Below the pieces are notes generated by a model. It made no database searches and was not told the DNA's origin. It saw only the letters and a program-made list of their open reading frames with translations. Shown here in pieces: positions 32,710-40,443 of a DNA stretch of 44,012 nucleotides. Numbering within the stretch: position 1 is the stretch's first letter; every line of letters begins with the position of its first letter. Source of the stretch: Terriglobales bacterium (lineage in GTDB: Bacteria > Acidobacteriota > Terriglobia > Terriglobales > Acidobacteriaceae); NCBI GenBank assembly GCA_025936825.1, contig JAICSO010000032.1:1-44012 (forward strand). The letters are read 5' to 3'. The position numbers were made by a program, and so were the translations under genes.

Positions 32710-34115
32710 ATGGCGAACGTCGGCCGAATGACCCGAAGCGCGTTATTTTGTCTCCTACTCCTGCTCGTCTCAGCGACCGCTCTTTTGCTGGCTCTCAACG
32801 CGTGCGGCTATCCAACCACGCCTGCTCGTCTCGGGCAAGGGAAGCTCCTGCACATCGTAATAGTCGTGCAAGAGAACCGTACTCCCGACAACCTATTCCA
32901 CGATCCAGTATTGATGGCAAGAGGGGCGGATATTGCAAGCGTAGCCAGTATATCCTCGGGCTCTAAGGTTCCGCTTGAGCCCACGCCCCTCGGCGTCGGA
33001 TATGACCTGAGCCACGCTCACGAGGCCTTTCTGCTGACGTACGATGGCGGGAAGATGGATGGGCGCCGATAAAATCAGAGTCTTTTGCGACATCCCTCCC
33101 TGTAATAATGCCGCATTCAAGTACGTTCGAGCCCCCGATATAGCTCCCTACTTTCAAATGGCAGAGCAATATACCTTCGGCGATCGTATGTTTCAAACCA
33201 ATCAAGGCCCCGGTTTTCCTGCTTACCGGTTCCTTATCTCCGGCACATCGGCTCCTACCGAAGGCAGCCATCTGTTTGCAGCCGAGAATACAAATATTGC
33301 CTTTGTCGGTGGCTGTAACGCTCCTCTAGTGGCCAGTGTGCCTCTGATCGGTCCGGATGGAAAAGAAGGCGCGCACATCTTTCCCTGCTTCGAGCATGCA
33401 ACCCTTACCGACGAACTCGATTCGAGAGGTCTCTCGTGGCGCTAGACAGTATGGGCATCCGCGTAACCCAGCGACTGCAGCCGGAACACATGTTCGATAA
33501 GGTTCAGGATGCTCCCGAAGTCATGGTTGAGGTGGGAAATGTATGCCGGCCTGGCATAAGGCGAGATGACGATCAGCGGCACGCGGAAGCCATACACATA
33601 TCCCGATCCCCAACTTTTGCCATCATTAATGATCTTTGGCGGCGGTACATGATCGTACCAGTCACCCCAATCGTCCCAAGTGACAATTATCGCCGTGTTG
33701 GACCAGAACGGGCTGTTGCCAATGGCGTTAACAATGGAGGCAACCCAAGAGGGACCACCAGCTGCATTGGAGAGACCAGGATGATCGGAATACTGCCCTG
33801 CAGGTGTGATCCAAGTCACGGCCGAAAGGCTGCCATTCCTTATATCCGTGAGAAATTGCTTCGACGGAATGATCACGTGTCTCCAGGCTTCGCCGGTGCA
33901 GACAAACTCGCCGTTTTCTTTACGTGGTTGGCACATGTGCCGGATGGCATTCGGGGCACTCCAAATAGAGTTTGGGGTGGGCGCATAGTAGTGACTTGTC
34001 GGACTGTTTCAGCTTCGCCCAAACGCCTCTGCAGTTCAAAAGCATCGAAGCGTCTCTGAACGCGGAGTACTTCATCAACGATACGAGCGTGCCTGAGGAT
34101 CCAGATAGCGACTGA
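32710..34115 (+). pseudogene. Phosphoesterase (phospholipase C/acid phosphatase type), broken by frameshift and inversion
   Basis: This is a secreted metal-dependent phosphoesterase of the phospholipase C/AcpA superfamily, in three pieces. Piece 1 (32710-33072) has a signal ending LLLALNAC and HIVIVVQENRTPDNLFHD, the family's ENR-x-x-DNLF active-site start. One extra G in the GGG at 33060-33062 shifts the frame; translation resumes as GADKIRVFCDIPP and TFGDRMFQTNQGPGFPAYRF, ending RGLSWR at 33442. The expected next residues, YYAPTPNSIWSAPNAIRHMC, are found on the opposite strand, running from 33990 down to 33448 (ITPAGQYSDHPG, TWDDWGDWYDHV, VPLIVISPYAR, HDFGSILNLIEHVF, LGYADAHT). The C-terminus (DLSDCFSFAQTPLQF ... 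PEDPDSD, stop) is back on the plus strand at 33993-34115. The gene cannot make a whole enzyme. Confidence 0.88.
33448..33990 (-). other. Inverted middle segment of the phosphoesterase gene
   Basis: This 543-base block (181 codons) reads in the phosphoesterase frame only on the minus strand, while both flanks read on the plus strand. Turning it round restores SWR-YYAP at the left and DAHT-(S)DLSDCF at the right, apart from five extra bases (TAGAC, 33443-33447) and about one lost base at the right join. No inverted repeat longer than about five bases is visible at the ends, so it looks like a repair scar and not a recombinase-driven switch. Confidence 0.85.
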
Positions 34116-34232
34116 CACGCAAAGTTCGTGACGCGCTAATCCTAGGTTTCGATGTGGTTTAAACGGTAATACTCCTCGCGGCCGACGGTTTGGCTAAACC
34201 AATGACTGAGAATCTCAAACCACGCTGAGTGT

Positions 34233-34446
34233 TCAGGCGGTATCGATCTCTTTTGCGACGATGCCCTCAAGATTGTTTTCGCCTTTCGGCCGGAACAGCT
34301 CGCTACCGTCTAACTCGATGTGATCGACCTGAAGGAGACGCTCGCCTCGGCTCAAGCGTCTTTCGTGCGCTGCCATGTAGTTCGTGAAAGTCATAGCAGG
34401 AGCAGCAGAACGACTGCCCGTTGCGGCATTCGACGGCGACAGTCAT
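34233..34446 (-). pseudogene. Remnant of an ATP-dependent DNA ligase (LigD-type)
   Basis: This is a decayed fragment too short to be a gene. In one minus-strand frame from 34446 it reads MTVAVECRNGQSF followed by YDFHELHG, matching the G-x-x-SF and FDLLxLxG strands of the ligase adenylation domain with a deletion between them. In the neighbouring frame from 34394 it reads RRLSRGERLLQVDHIELDG, then ENNLEGIVAKEID and a stop, matching the ligase stretch before and including motif IV (LEGIVAK). Nothing of the nucleotidyl Lys motif or the C-terminal domain is left. At least one frameshift lies between the two parts. Confidence 0.5.
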
Positions 34447-34554
34447 CGCAAATCGAGAGCCGCCTTACCGGTTGAGAATAGAAGCTCGGATGCCCAACGC
34501 AGTACAGTGAACGACTGGTGTGCAGACACTTTCGGCTAGATGTTCGGCATTCGA

Positions 34555-35619
34555 CTACTTTACGCGCTTCGCATAGAGGGATCGCATGTACGATGTGACA
34601 TTGTTAATGGAGCCCGTCATGACCCACGTACGGTACGTATTCTCGCCTGCTGATACGGTATCCGGGCCGTAGACAGCGGCGAGCTTCGACGTACTGAAGT
34701 CGCCGGGGCCGGTTCCTGGTTTCTGCTTGCACTCCGCAACCTTTGTGAGGTTCCAAAGCGTGAAGTAATTTACGGAACCACCCTCGCTCCTGTTAACACC
34801 ATAGATGGCCATCGCGTGGGCGGTCGAAACGTCGGTGCCATCAGAGACGATGACCCCCCCGAAACCAAATGTCTTGTAAGAGTATCCTTTAGGTGGCTTG
34901 GTCGCGCACCCATCCGGAACTTGAGCGCTGACTGGCGTGAGCGTTTGCTTCGCCGCATCATAGGTCCAGTAGACGTTGAATTTTCCTGGAACATAGATAC
35001 TTGGGATTTCGACTTGCGCCTTTGGAAGCGATTTGGGGATGTCGAGTTTGACATACGTCGAATACTGCCCCACCGGGCCTAGGTTGTTGAAATTCAGGGT
35101 GAGATCCTTCCCCATGAGAACATCCTTCCACACGACGGGGTGGCCCGGTGCACCGCCAAAGTTCTGAGGATTAAACTCGAGAGGGATTGCACGCGAGCTT
35201 TGCGTATTTCCCCGGTTGGACAGCGAGTAAAGTGGCGAGCCCTTGCGGTCAGCTCGCCTCGAAAAGGCATCTCCCGCCTCGGTGGGGTTCGAGTTCTTGG
35301 CATCGCCAGGAAAGAGAGACGACTGCATTTCGCGCCCGAGATCCCACGTATTGATGAATTCAATCCCGTTCCAAACCCACGACCACACCGAACCGCCCGC
35401 CGCCGGATTGGATCGGATGGTGACACCACCTGCAGTGAGGGAGCGCAGCGAGGACGACCGGAGATTGTCTTTTCGGACGGGTTTGGGAGCACGCTCCAAA
35501 CGATCCAGCCGCACCGACGATCCAGCCGTCTGGCTCCAGAGAACCTCAGGAAGTTCTGCGCATGCGGTCAGCGCAAGGGCACCCAATACACTCACGCGCC
35601 ACACAGTCCGAAAAAACAT
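34555..35619 (-). CDS. Lipoprotein of unknown function
   Basis: This is a predicted lipoprotein of 354 residues with a clear lipobox (VLGALALTAC-AEL). I do not recognise its family. The mature part is rich in aromatic beta-strand segments: WSWVWNGIEFINTWDLGREMQ near residue 80, a PLEFNPQNFGGAPGHPVVW stretch, a YVKLDIPKSLPKAQVEIPSIY strand pair, and GVNRSEGGSVNYFTLWNLTK near residue 285. This composition suggests a beta-sandwich or jelly-roll, possibly sugar-binding. It stands alone, with pseudogenes to the left and a long gene-free stretch to the right. The ATG at 35619 has GGAGGG a few bases upstream on its strand, supporting the start. Confidence 0.6.
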   Translation of the reverse strand: MFFRTVWRVSVLGALALTACAELPEVLWSQTAGSSVRLDRLERAPKPVRKDNLRSSSLRSLTAGGVTIRSNPAAGGSVWSWVWNGIEFINTWDLGREMQSSLFPGDAKNSNPTEAGDAFSRRADRKGSPLYSLSNRGNTQSSRAIPLEFNPQNFGGAPGHPVVWKDVLMGKDLTLNFNNLGPVGQYSTYVKLDIPKSLPKAQVEIPSIYVPGKFNVYWTYDAAKQTLTPVSAQVPDGCATKPPKGYSYKTFGFGGVIVSDGTDVSTAHAMAIYGVNRSEGGSVNYFTLWNLTKVAECKQKPGTGPGDFSTSKLAAVYGPDTVSAGENTYRTWVMTGSINNVTSYMRSLYAKRVK

Positions 35620-36794
35620 ATTGCCCTCCGTAACGCTGCGTCCTGTCTACCTTGCACAGTCACGTACCGGATACTAAGGGTACTGTCAGAGACGCGGCGC
35701 GTCGAGCGTAATTTAATTTCAACGGGGTACTCTTCGCAATAGCACAATCGATGTTTGGGAATGTGAGTAACATTCGTGGGATAGCCGAGGACGAGATCTA
35801 GATGCCCTAGATGCTTAACAAAGCGCAAAGTTCCGAGTCCAGGCGGTAAAGCACGCGCCAACCTATCACCAGAGCGCCGGAAGGAAATCGCCAAGAGGGC
35901 ATCAAGACAGCGCCCGCGAAGGTCTGCAGCAACAACGCGGCGGAACGGAAAAAAGGACGCAGCCAATCGGGTTCCTTACACTGGGGCTCTCAGCGAGCTC
36001 CTTCAGAAACTATTTTAAACATTTTTAAACATTCGCAGACACAACCACGATAATCCCTTCGCGCAAGTCTGCAGTGTACGAAAAATTTCGTGTGAATCTG
36101 GCCTATGTAGGGGGCCGGTGCCAAGGGCGATCCGAGAGCTTCGTGCGTTGTTATCGAACCCTGTCGGTAATTGTTGCCACGCTTACGGCAACCGCATTGA
36201 GTGTCAGGCCGAAGTTTGTAACGTGAGCAACAACCACTTGCGTCATGCCCGATAGCTTGTGAGCGATAGGGCTCCGCGGGAACGTGTGATCTGGAGAAGC
36301 GCATCTCACAATGTCCCGCAGCAGGGACGGGAACCCGCCGTAGGTATCTCCGAATGATGCTGCAGTATCTCCCTTCGCAGGCATTAAGGACTTTTCCTGG
36401 TGGCCTAGGTCCAGTCTTCAGTAGCGGCCATCGGATCCACAAAGGGTAGGCACACCGCGAGCGGTTTCAACACTGCGCTGGCATTCCTGGCTTGCATGTC
36501 ACTGCTTGACGGACACCTCCGCAATCAAAACTTGGTGATGCGACAGGTAAATGTCTGAAAAATTCGGGAAGTGCTACGGCACGCGCACCATCGAAATGAC
36601 GGTATTCTCAGCTTCCTCAGAAGCATCAATAGGCTGTAGGCCAAAAGACTGTGTGATACTTATTGCAAAGCCGAATCGGGCGAGGCTGTACAAACAGTTG
36701 AACTGACTCAAACTAGGACCGTGAATCTGAAGCTTTTACAAACAAAAAGCGGGTTCGGTGCAGTAAACGTCAGATCAGCAGGTTGGGCGAAAAT
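35620..36794. other. Long stretch without a convincing gene
   Basis: Over 1.1 kb without a recognisable protein. Open frames on the minus strand (35592-35966 and 35990-36442) have no family resemblance, no ribosome site and an Arg/Cys-rich composition typical of non-coding frames. Visible structure is a short AT-rich tandem unit (TTTTAAACAT twice, 36013-36032). The stretch ends at the left tRNA-Leu-like sequence. Confidence 0.45.
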
Positions 36795-36884
36795 GCCGGG
36801 CTGGCGAAATTGGCGGACGCGGCGGACTTAAAATCCGTAGGGCCCGAAAGGCCTGTGGGGGTTCGATTCCCCTTCCCAGCACCA
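36795..36884 (+). tRNA. tRNA-Leu (UAA) with acceptor-stem mismatches, possibly degenerate
   Basis: This is a 90-base class II tRNA with a UAA anticodon in CTTAAAA, a long variable arm (GGGCCCGAAAGGCCT), T-loop GTTCGATTC and encoded CCA. It differs from the copy at 42691 at seven positions. The acceptor strands GCCGGGC and TCCCAGC pair imperfectly: positions 3-70 give C-A and 7-66 give C-T. The anticodon and T stems gain G-T pairs. The right copy pairs perfectly, so this one is likely a decaying duplicate or the left boundary of an inserted element. It may still be weakly functional. Confidence 0.75.
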
Positions 36885-37005
36885 CGACTTTTGGCCGGAT
36901 GACAATCGCCCTCGTTTTCGTTCTCCGCGCCTCATGGATTGGGATTTCGGCGTTTTCTGCAAATTGGACGTACGCTTCCTCAGGATCAGAACTCTTGAGC
37001 AATTT

Positions 37006-37230
37006 TCAGCGGTGCTTTGCCGCATGACAAAACGAACACAGCGTAATCAGGTTCGCCTCCGAATCGTCTCCCAGACGGCTTCGGAATTTCTCGTGGTGCA
37101 CTTCTAGATTCGACATCGTCCCGCAGGATTGACAGCGCCAGCCATCGCGACACAGGACCTGCTGCCGCAGCCTCACATAGGACGCAACATCTAGTCGCAA
37201 TCGCGGGACTCTTGGCCGATTTGAACTCAT
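37006..37230 (-). CDS. HNH endonuclease (small)
   Basis: This is a 74-residue nuclease of the phage/mobile HNH type. It has two zinc-binding pairs (CQSCG and CSFCH) and the HNH core LEVHHEKFRSRLGDDSEANLITLC, then HAAKH at the end. The basic N-terminus (RPRVPRLRLDVASYVRLR) would bind DNA. The ATG overlaps the stop of the upstream gene by four bases, so it is the last gene of the recombination operon. Such small HNH proteins are often found near the packaging or recombination genes of phages. Confidence 0.85.
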   Translation of the reverse strand: MSSNRPRVPRLRLDVASYVRLRQQVLCRDGWRCQSCGTMSNLEVHHEKFRSRLGDDSEANLITLCSFCHAAKHR

Positions 37231-37925
37231 AACGCCTTCTCGGTCACACCTTCGAGAAATGCCTGCCTCTGCTCTTCGTGCAAAAATCTGAAGAATTTCG
37301 TCATCGAAAATAAGAGTGTTTCAGGATCTCCATTGTCCAGGTTGGCTCCCGCCAAAAAGTCCGCGCAGATCATTTCTAGACAGTAGCCCCGGGATCGATC
37401 AGTCCCCAGCATCAGAGCTGCTGTTTCGATCGCTTTCTCAACGACCGGGATTTGGCTCTCGTATACTTTGAAGTAGACAATCTCCCAAGGTTCCGTCTCC
37501 CGCCCCGTCAGTTCCCGCTCGACCTCCTTCTTGAAGTCCTCCTTCGGCATCTGCCGGGCTTTGTGCAACCAGGTTGCACAATCGAAGTTCTGCTTGTCCC
37601 GCCTTGCGAGCTTCACCAGCTCGATCCCCTTCGCCCATCCCACTTCCTTGAGCTGTTTCCTCGCCTGCGGTGGCAGATTTTCATGGATCGACATCAGGTA
37701 GTACGCCTTCCGCCTCGATTCGGGAAAACGCCTTTGTAGAAATTCGTCGAAACACTTCAAACTCTCCAGCCGCCAGTACTGTCCCGCCCGCACCTCGCAC
37801 AGGAAGCGCCCAAGCTCCACAAACTTGGTATCACGTTCCGTCTCCTTCCGCTGTTCCCATGCCAGAATCTCGTCAATCTTGACCAGCACAAATTCAGCGC
37901 GACGTCGATTGAACTTCGGCGGCAT
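37227..37925 (-). CDS. Unknown protein of the recombination operon
   Basis: A 232-residue protein starting MPPKFNRRRAEFVLV at 37925; an in-frame extension to 38021 overlaps the nuclease gene and looks non-coding. I do not recognise a named family. The first half is helical, with LGRFLCEVRAGQYWRLESLKCFDEFLQRRF and RKAYYLMSIHENLP; this resembles the DNA-binding helical N-domain that precedes HNH nucleases in some acidobacterial and myxobacterial proteins. The middle has ATWLHKARQMPKEDFKKEVE. The C-terminal part (EMICADFLAG, FFRFLHEEQRQAFLEGV) may be a separate helical bundle. With the small HNH gene overlapping its stop, the two could be halves of a split HNH protein. Confidence 0.6.
   Translation of the reverse strand: MPPKFNRRRAEFVLVKIDEILAWEQRKETERDTKFVELGRFLCEVRAGQYWRLESLKCFDEFLQRRFPESRRKAYYLMSIHENLPPQARKQLKEVGWAKGIELVKLARRDKQNFDCATWLHKARQMPKEDFKKEVERELTGRETEPWEIVYFKVYESQIPVVEKAIETAALMLGTDRSRGYCLEMICADFLAGANLDNGDPETLLFSMTKFFRFLHEEQRQAFLEGVTEKAL
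37562..37578. repeat. 17-base inverted-repeat motif, copy 1 (inside a gene)
   Basis: TGTGCAACCAGGTTGCA, identical to 42220-42236. Here it belongs to a longer perfect palindrome with 9-base arms (37561-37581: TTGTGCAAC-CAG-GTTGCACAA) within the unknown gene of the recombination operon. Confidence 0.6.
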
Positions 37926-37935
37926 AGGCGGATAT

Positions 37936-38739
37936 TCAGTAATTAAGCTCGTTAAGCCAATCAAAACTGTCGGCTCCTGGACGGCGTACGAGAGTGGCGT
38001 CAGCGATTTCCTGTTTTCCAAGGCAGAGTTCTACATACGGACAGCTCGTACACGGATTCTGCGGAAAACGGATCCCACTGTGCGGCAGAAAGTCCGCCGA
38101 CTCGATTCGCCGGATCGTGCTCTCTACTAACCTGCCAAACTCCAGGCGCTGTTCGTCGCTGATGGTGGTGCGTAGGTACTGAACCTCGACCAAGCTCTTG
38201 CGGACGAAAACAACCTGCGCGACTTCCGCAATACCCGTTATCCATGAGTAGCAGACCAGTTGCGGGTCGAGGGATAGCAAGCCCTCCGGTTCTTCCGGGT
38301 AGCGACTGGAGCTGGTTTTCCACTCGATGAGGCACCGCCTGCGGTCGAGTTTTCCAATGGCATCGATATAGGCGACGAAGTCGTTGCTGTCGCTGATGCT
38401 ATGACTGAACTTCACGTGCAGATCTCTCTGAGGCTGGTTGATCTGCACGCGACCGTCTTGGCAGAAGCGGGTCAAGAGCATGATTCCTTGCTGAAGCATC
38501 CGATCCCAGGAGTCTCGGTTGGAGTATTGCAAGCGTTCGTTCTGGGAAGCAGACCACTCGGCGAACAATACGGCTCCCGGATCCTCTCGACGAAAGAGCG
38601 CGCCCAAGGCCCGCTCGAAGGCGCGACCGAAGAGCATCGCGGCTCGCGTGTCTTTCTCTTTCCAGCCATCCAGATACCGATGCCGATAGCGCCGCGGACA
38701 GGAGAGGTATTGGCTGATCTGGGTGTAACTGTAGGTCAT
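37936..38739 (-). CDS. PD-(D/E)XK nuclease with likely [4Fe-4S] cluster (Cas4/RecB-like)
   Basis: This is a nuclease of about 267 residues. The start is the ATG at 38739, which shares one base with the upstream stop (TGATG) and has AGGTGG before it. The N-terminus YTQISQYLSCPRRYRHRY is the QxxxY-CPR-type opening of RecB/AddB/Cas4 proteins and supplies the first cluster Cys. The nuclease core is FVAYIDAIGKLDRRRCLIEWKTSS, that is the D then E-x-K active site. The second cluster part is NPCTSCPYVELCLGK (C-x2-C-x5-C), completing four cysteines. The role is probably 5'-3' or single-strand exonuclease work next to an annealing protein, as in phage recombination systems. No CRISPR array or cas1/2 gene lies nearby. 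Confidence 0.8.
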   Translation of the reverse strand: MTYSYTQISQYLSCPRRYRHRYLDGWKEKDTRAAMLFGRAFERALGALFRREDPGAVLFAEWSASQNERLQYSNRDSWDRMLQQGIMLLTRFCQDGRVQINQPQRDLHVKFSHSISDSNDFVAYIDAIGKLDRRRCLIEWKTSSSRYPEEPEGLLSLDPQLVCYSWITGIAEVAQVVFVRKSLVEVQYLRTTISDEQRLEFGRLVESTIRRIESADFLPHSGIRFPQNPCTSCPYVELCLGKQEIADATLVRRPGADSFDWLNELNY

Positions 38740-39167
38740 CAGGCCACCTGCGGGTTGTCCAGGTTGGCGGGAGAAAGTTCTTCCCAACGCCCAGCAGGAG
38801 CAAAGCCATCGAGCCGGAGCAGGGAAGTGCCGTTAAGGACGATTTGACTGATTTTGACCACACCTTTAAGACCTACGAGTTGCGTTTCGTCCACCTCGTC
38901 GCGCCCAAGCAGTTCGCTGTCGTAGCCAAAGTCCCGCAAGAACCAGTTCAGCTTCCACAGAGCTTTCGGGCTGCAATACAGTCTGCTCGAGAGAGTGAGA
39001 CCAGCAAATCGGCTGGGCTCGAGAACTGCAAGAGCCAGCGTGTAATGAGGCTTTGGTGACTGCCGACGAAACTGGACTCGTTGGACCCGAACAAGGAACA
39101 CTCCGTCGGGGATCTGGTCGGCAGCACTGCGATCGGCGGCGTGTAGACCAGTGATCTGGCGTTTCAT
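38739..39167 (-). CDS. Small protein, candidate ssDNA-binding partner
   Basis: A 142-residue protein from the ATG at 39167, which overlaps the stop of the annealing-protein gene (ATGA). It has a beta-rich centre (DGVFLVRVQRVQFRR, YTLALAVLEPSRFAGLTLSSRLY) and a helix KALWKLNWFLRDFGYD. It ends with VGLKGVVKISQIVLNGTSLLRLDGFAP, a strand pair followed by a Gly turn. The order resembles phage DUF669-type proteins and other OB-fold ssDNA binders that sit between annealing protein and exonuclease genes. Similarity is by layout and position, not by clear motif. Confidence 0.5.
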   Translation of the reverse strand: MKRQITGLHAADRSAADQIPDGVFLVRVQRVQFRRQSPKPHYTLALAVLEPSRFAGLTLSSRLYCSPKALWKLNWFLRDFGYDSELLGRDEVDETQLVGLKGVVKISQIVLNGTSLLRLDGFAPAGRWEELSPANLDNPQVA

Positions 39168-39931
39168 GCGGCGCCTTCCTTCTGGCCGAGATAGCTGTTG
39201 AGCTGGCACAGCAAAGCATTGCGATCTTTCTCGGCCCAGTCGGACAGGTGGGCAACGAAATTCTCGACCTGCTCGCGCGTGGCGTCGCGAAGTGTCTTAA
39301 CGGAACAGAAATCCGTCGCATAGGACTTGACGAGATTGGGGTCGAGCTGATGTAGGCGGATGACATGGTAGAGGCGGTCACGAACTGTACGCCCGCTCCC
39401 GTTCCCGTTGGCAGGCTGTGGCGGCAGTTCCTTCGATTCTTCAGACTGCGGGGGCTCGGCCCTCGCACCGACCTCTTCAATCGAGCAGATGCCGATGCCG
39501 TAAGCTTTGCGGAGCGCACGATTGACGGCACGCGTTTCCGCCACGCGCATCTCGGCGCCCTGAACTAGAGTGGAGACATTGGAGGGATCAGCGTCGCCGT
39601 AGCCTACAAATCCTGCGCACGTTCGTGACTTGTACGCGGTCGCCTTGAATGCATATCGCCGATTGAGCGCGTCCGAAAACTCAGATATCGGTTGAACCTG
39701 AATGCCTCGACATCGCTTGCGTGCTGCGAGCCGGATCAGACCTGTGTGAGTCACGTACCATCCTCCACTAAGGCTGAGAAGATCGCCTGATTGCATCGAT
39801 AGCCCAAAGTTCCTGGTCAGCTCGCGTAGTTGTTCAAGCAGTCTTGGCGAAAGTGCTTCGGCACCGAGCACGCTCTTGGCGAAACTAATGTTCTTGTCGA
39901 TATCACGTCTGCCTTTATTCTTCTTGTCCAC
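39164..39931 (-). CDS. Candidate single-strand annealing protein (Rad52/ERF-like)
   Basis: A 255-residue protein, first in a five-gene minus-strand operon. The N-domain contains SGDLLSLSGGWYVTHTGLIRLAARKRC followed by a strand-rich part (RYAFKATAYKSRTCAGFVGYGDADPSNVS) and a helix with GAEMRVAETRAVNRALRKAYGIGICS. That last segment resembles the A-x-T-x-A-x-x-R-A-L-R-x-x-G core of Rad52/ERF-type annealing proteins. A charged linker with SEESKELPPQPANGNGSG leads to a C-terminal helical tail (SYATDFCSVKTLRDATREQVENFVAHL) like that of phage ERF/RecT proteins. The assignment rests on this pattern and on the neighbouring nuclease; no motif is absolutely diagnostic. Confidence 0.5.
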   Translation of the reverse strand: MDKKNKGRRDIDKNISFAKSVLGAEALSPRLLEQLRELTRNFGLSMQSGDLLSLSGGWYVTHTGLIRLAARKRCRGIQVQPISEFSDALNRRYAFKATAYKSRTCAGFVGYGDADPSNVSTLVQGAEMRVAETRAVNRALRKAYGIGICSIEEVGARAEPPQSEESKELPPQPANGNGSGRTVRDRLYHVIRLHQLDPNLVKSYATDFCSVKTLRDATREQVENFVAHLSDWAEKDRNALLCQLNSYLGQKEGAA

Positions 39932-39940
39932 GAATCACCT

Positions 39941-39999
39941 CTAAGACACAAAGTTAGTTAGACAATGTTGAACAATTGTGAACCATGTTAGACACTAAC
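39941..39999. promoter_or_regulatory. Operator-like repeats in the divergent promoter of the recombination operon
   Basis: The 125-base divergent gap before the annealing-protein gene (-) and the RHH gene (+) has repeated TTAG/CTAA half-sites. GTTAG-ACA-CTAAC (39987-39999) is a perfect inverted repeat. CTAA and TTAG also face each other at 39941-39957, TTAGACA recurs near 39957, and an ACAATTGT palindrome lies near 39973. Ribbon-helix-helix proteins bind short repeats like these, so autoregulation of both directions is a fair guess. Confidence 0.45.
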
Positions 40000-40056
40000 G
40001 TCAAGGGAATAGTGATTTACTCCGGAGCGGGTAAAGCTTAAAATCCGGCGCCAGTG

Positions 40057-40260
40057 ATGGCAAAAAAGGACGAACGTATAGGGCTGAGGCTTCCGAAGGA
40101 GATAAAAGTCGATTTGCAGAACATTGCGGAGAAAGAAGGGCGAAGTCTGGGTCAGATTTGCGAGTTGTTGCTTTGGGGCGGGATCCTTGAGTATGAAAGA
40201 ATTGGGCCGGACTATCTTCGCCGACTTTTAGCACGGGCGGGAGCTAAGGGAAGCAAGTAA
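40057..40260 (+). CDS. Ribbon-helix-helix (CopG-like) DNA-binding protein
   Basis: This is a 67-residue protein, start ATG 40057 (a GTG lies just before it). The strand ERIGLRLPKEIKVDLQNIAEKEGRSLGQICELLLWGGI is the complete RHH fold: a beta strand with alternating polar residues, then two helices with a Gly turn. A basic tail (RRLLARAGAKGSK) follows. It lies divergent from the recombination operon with operator-like repeats between them, and is probably the element's own repressor. An antitoxin role is possible but no toxin gene is paired with it. Confidence 0.75.
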   Translation: MAKKDERIGLRLPKEIKVDLQNIAEKEGRSLGQICELLLWGGILEYERIGPDYLRRLLARAGAKGSK

Positions 40261-40443
40261 TTTTAGGCCCCCTGCTTGCTGTGGGAGTCTCCGACGTTTT
40301 GTGTGATCAAATCGACGGGAAACAAGACCGTTTCCAAGTACGTCAAGAACAAGTTACGCCGCTAACCATTCAAGGTTTTTTACAACAGAACGACTCACTC
40401 CGTCTAAACTAGGCTTCGAATAGTCTTAATCAGATGATCGAAC

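Noticed and set aside
33448-33990. A functional invertible switch
   Set aside because: No inverted repeats at the ends, no recombinase gene nearby and an additional frameshift in the same gene; left as a possibility only if reads show both orientations.
35592-36442. Minus-strand open frames in the long gap
   Set aside because: Arg/Cys-rich, no motif or ribosome site; one also runs into the start of the lipoprotein gene.
37936-38739. CRISPR-associated Cas4
   Set aside because: Cas4-like cysteines and nuclease core are present, but there is no repeat array and no cas1, cas2 or effector gene in the window; a phage-type RecB-like nuclease fits better.
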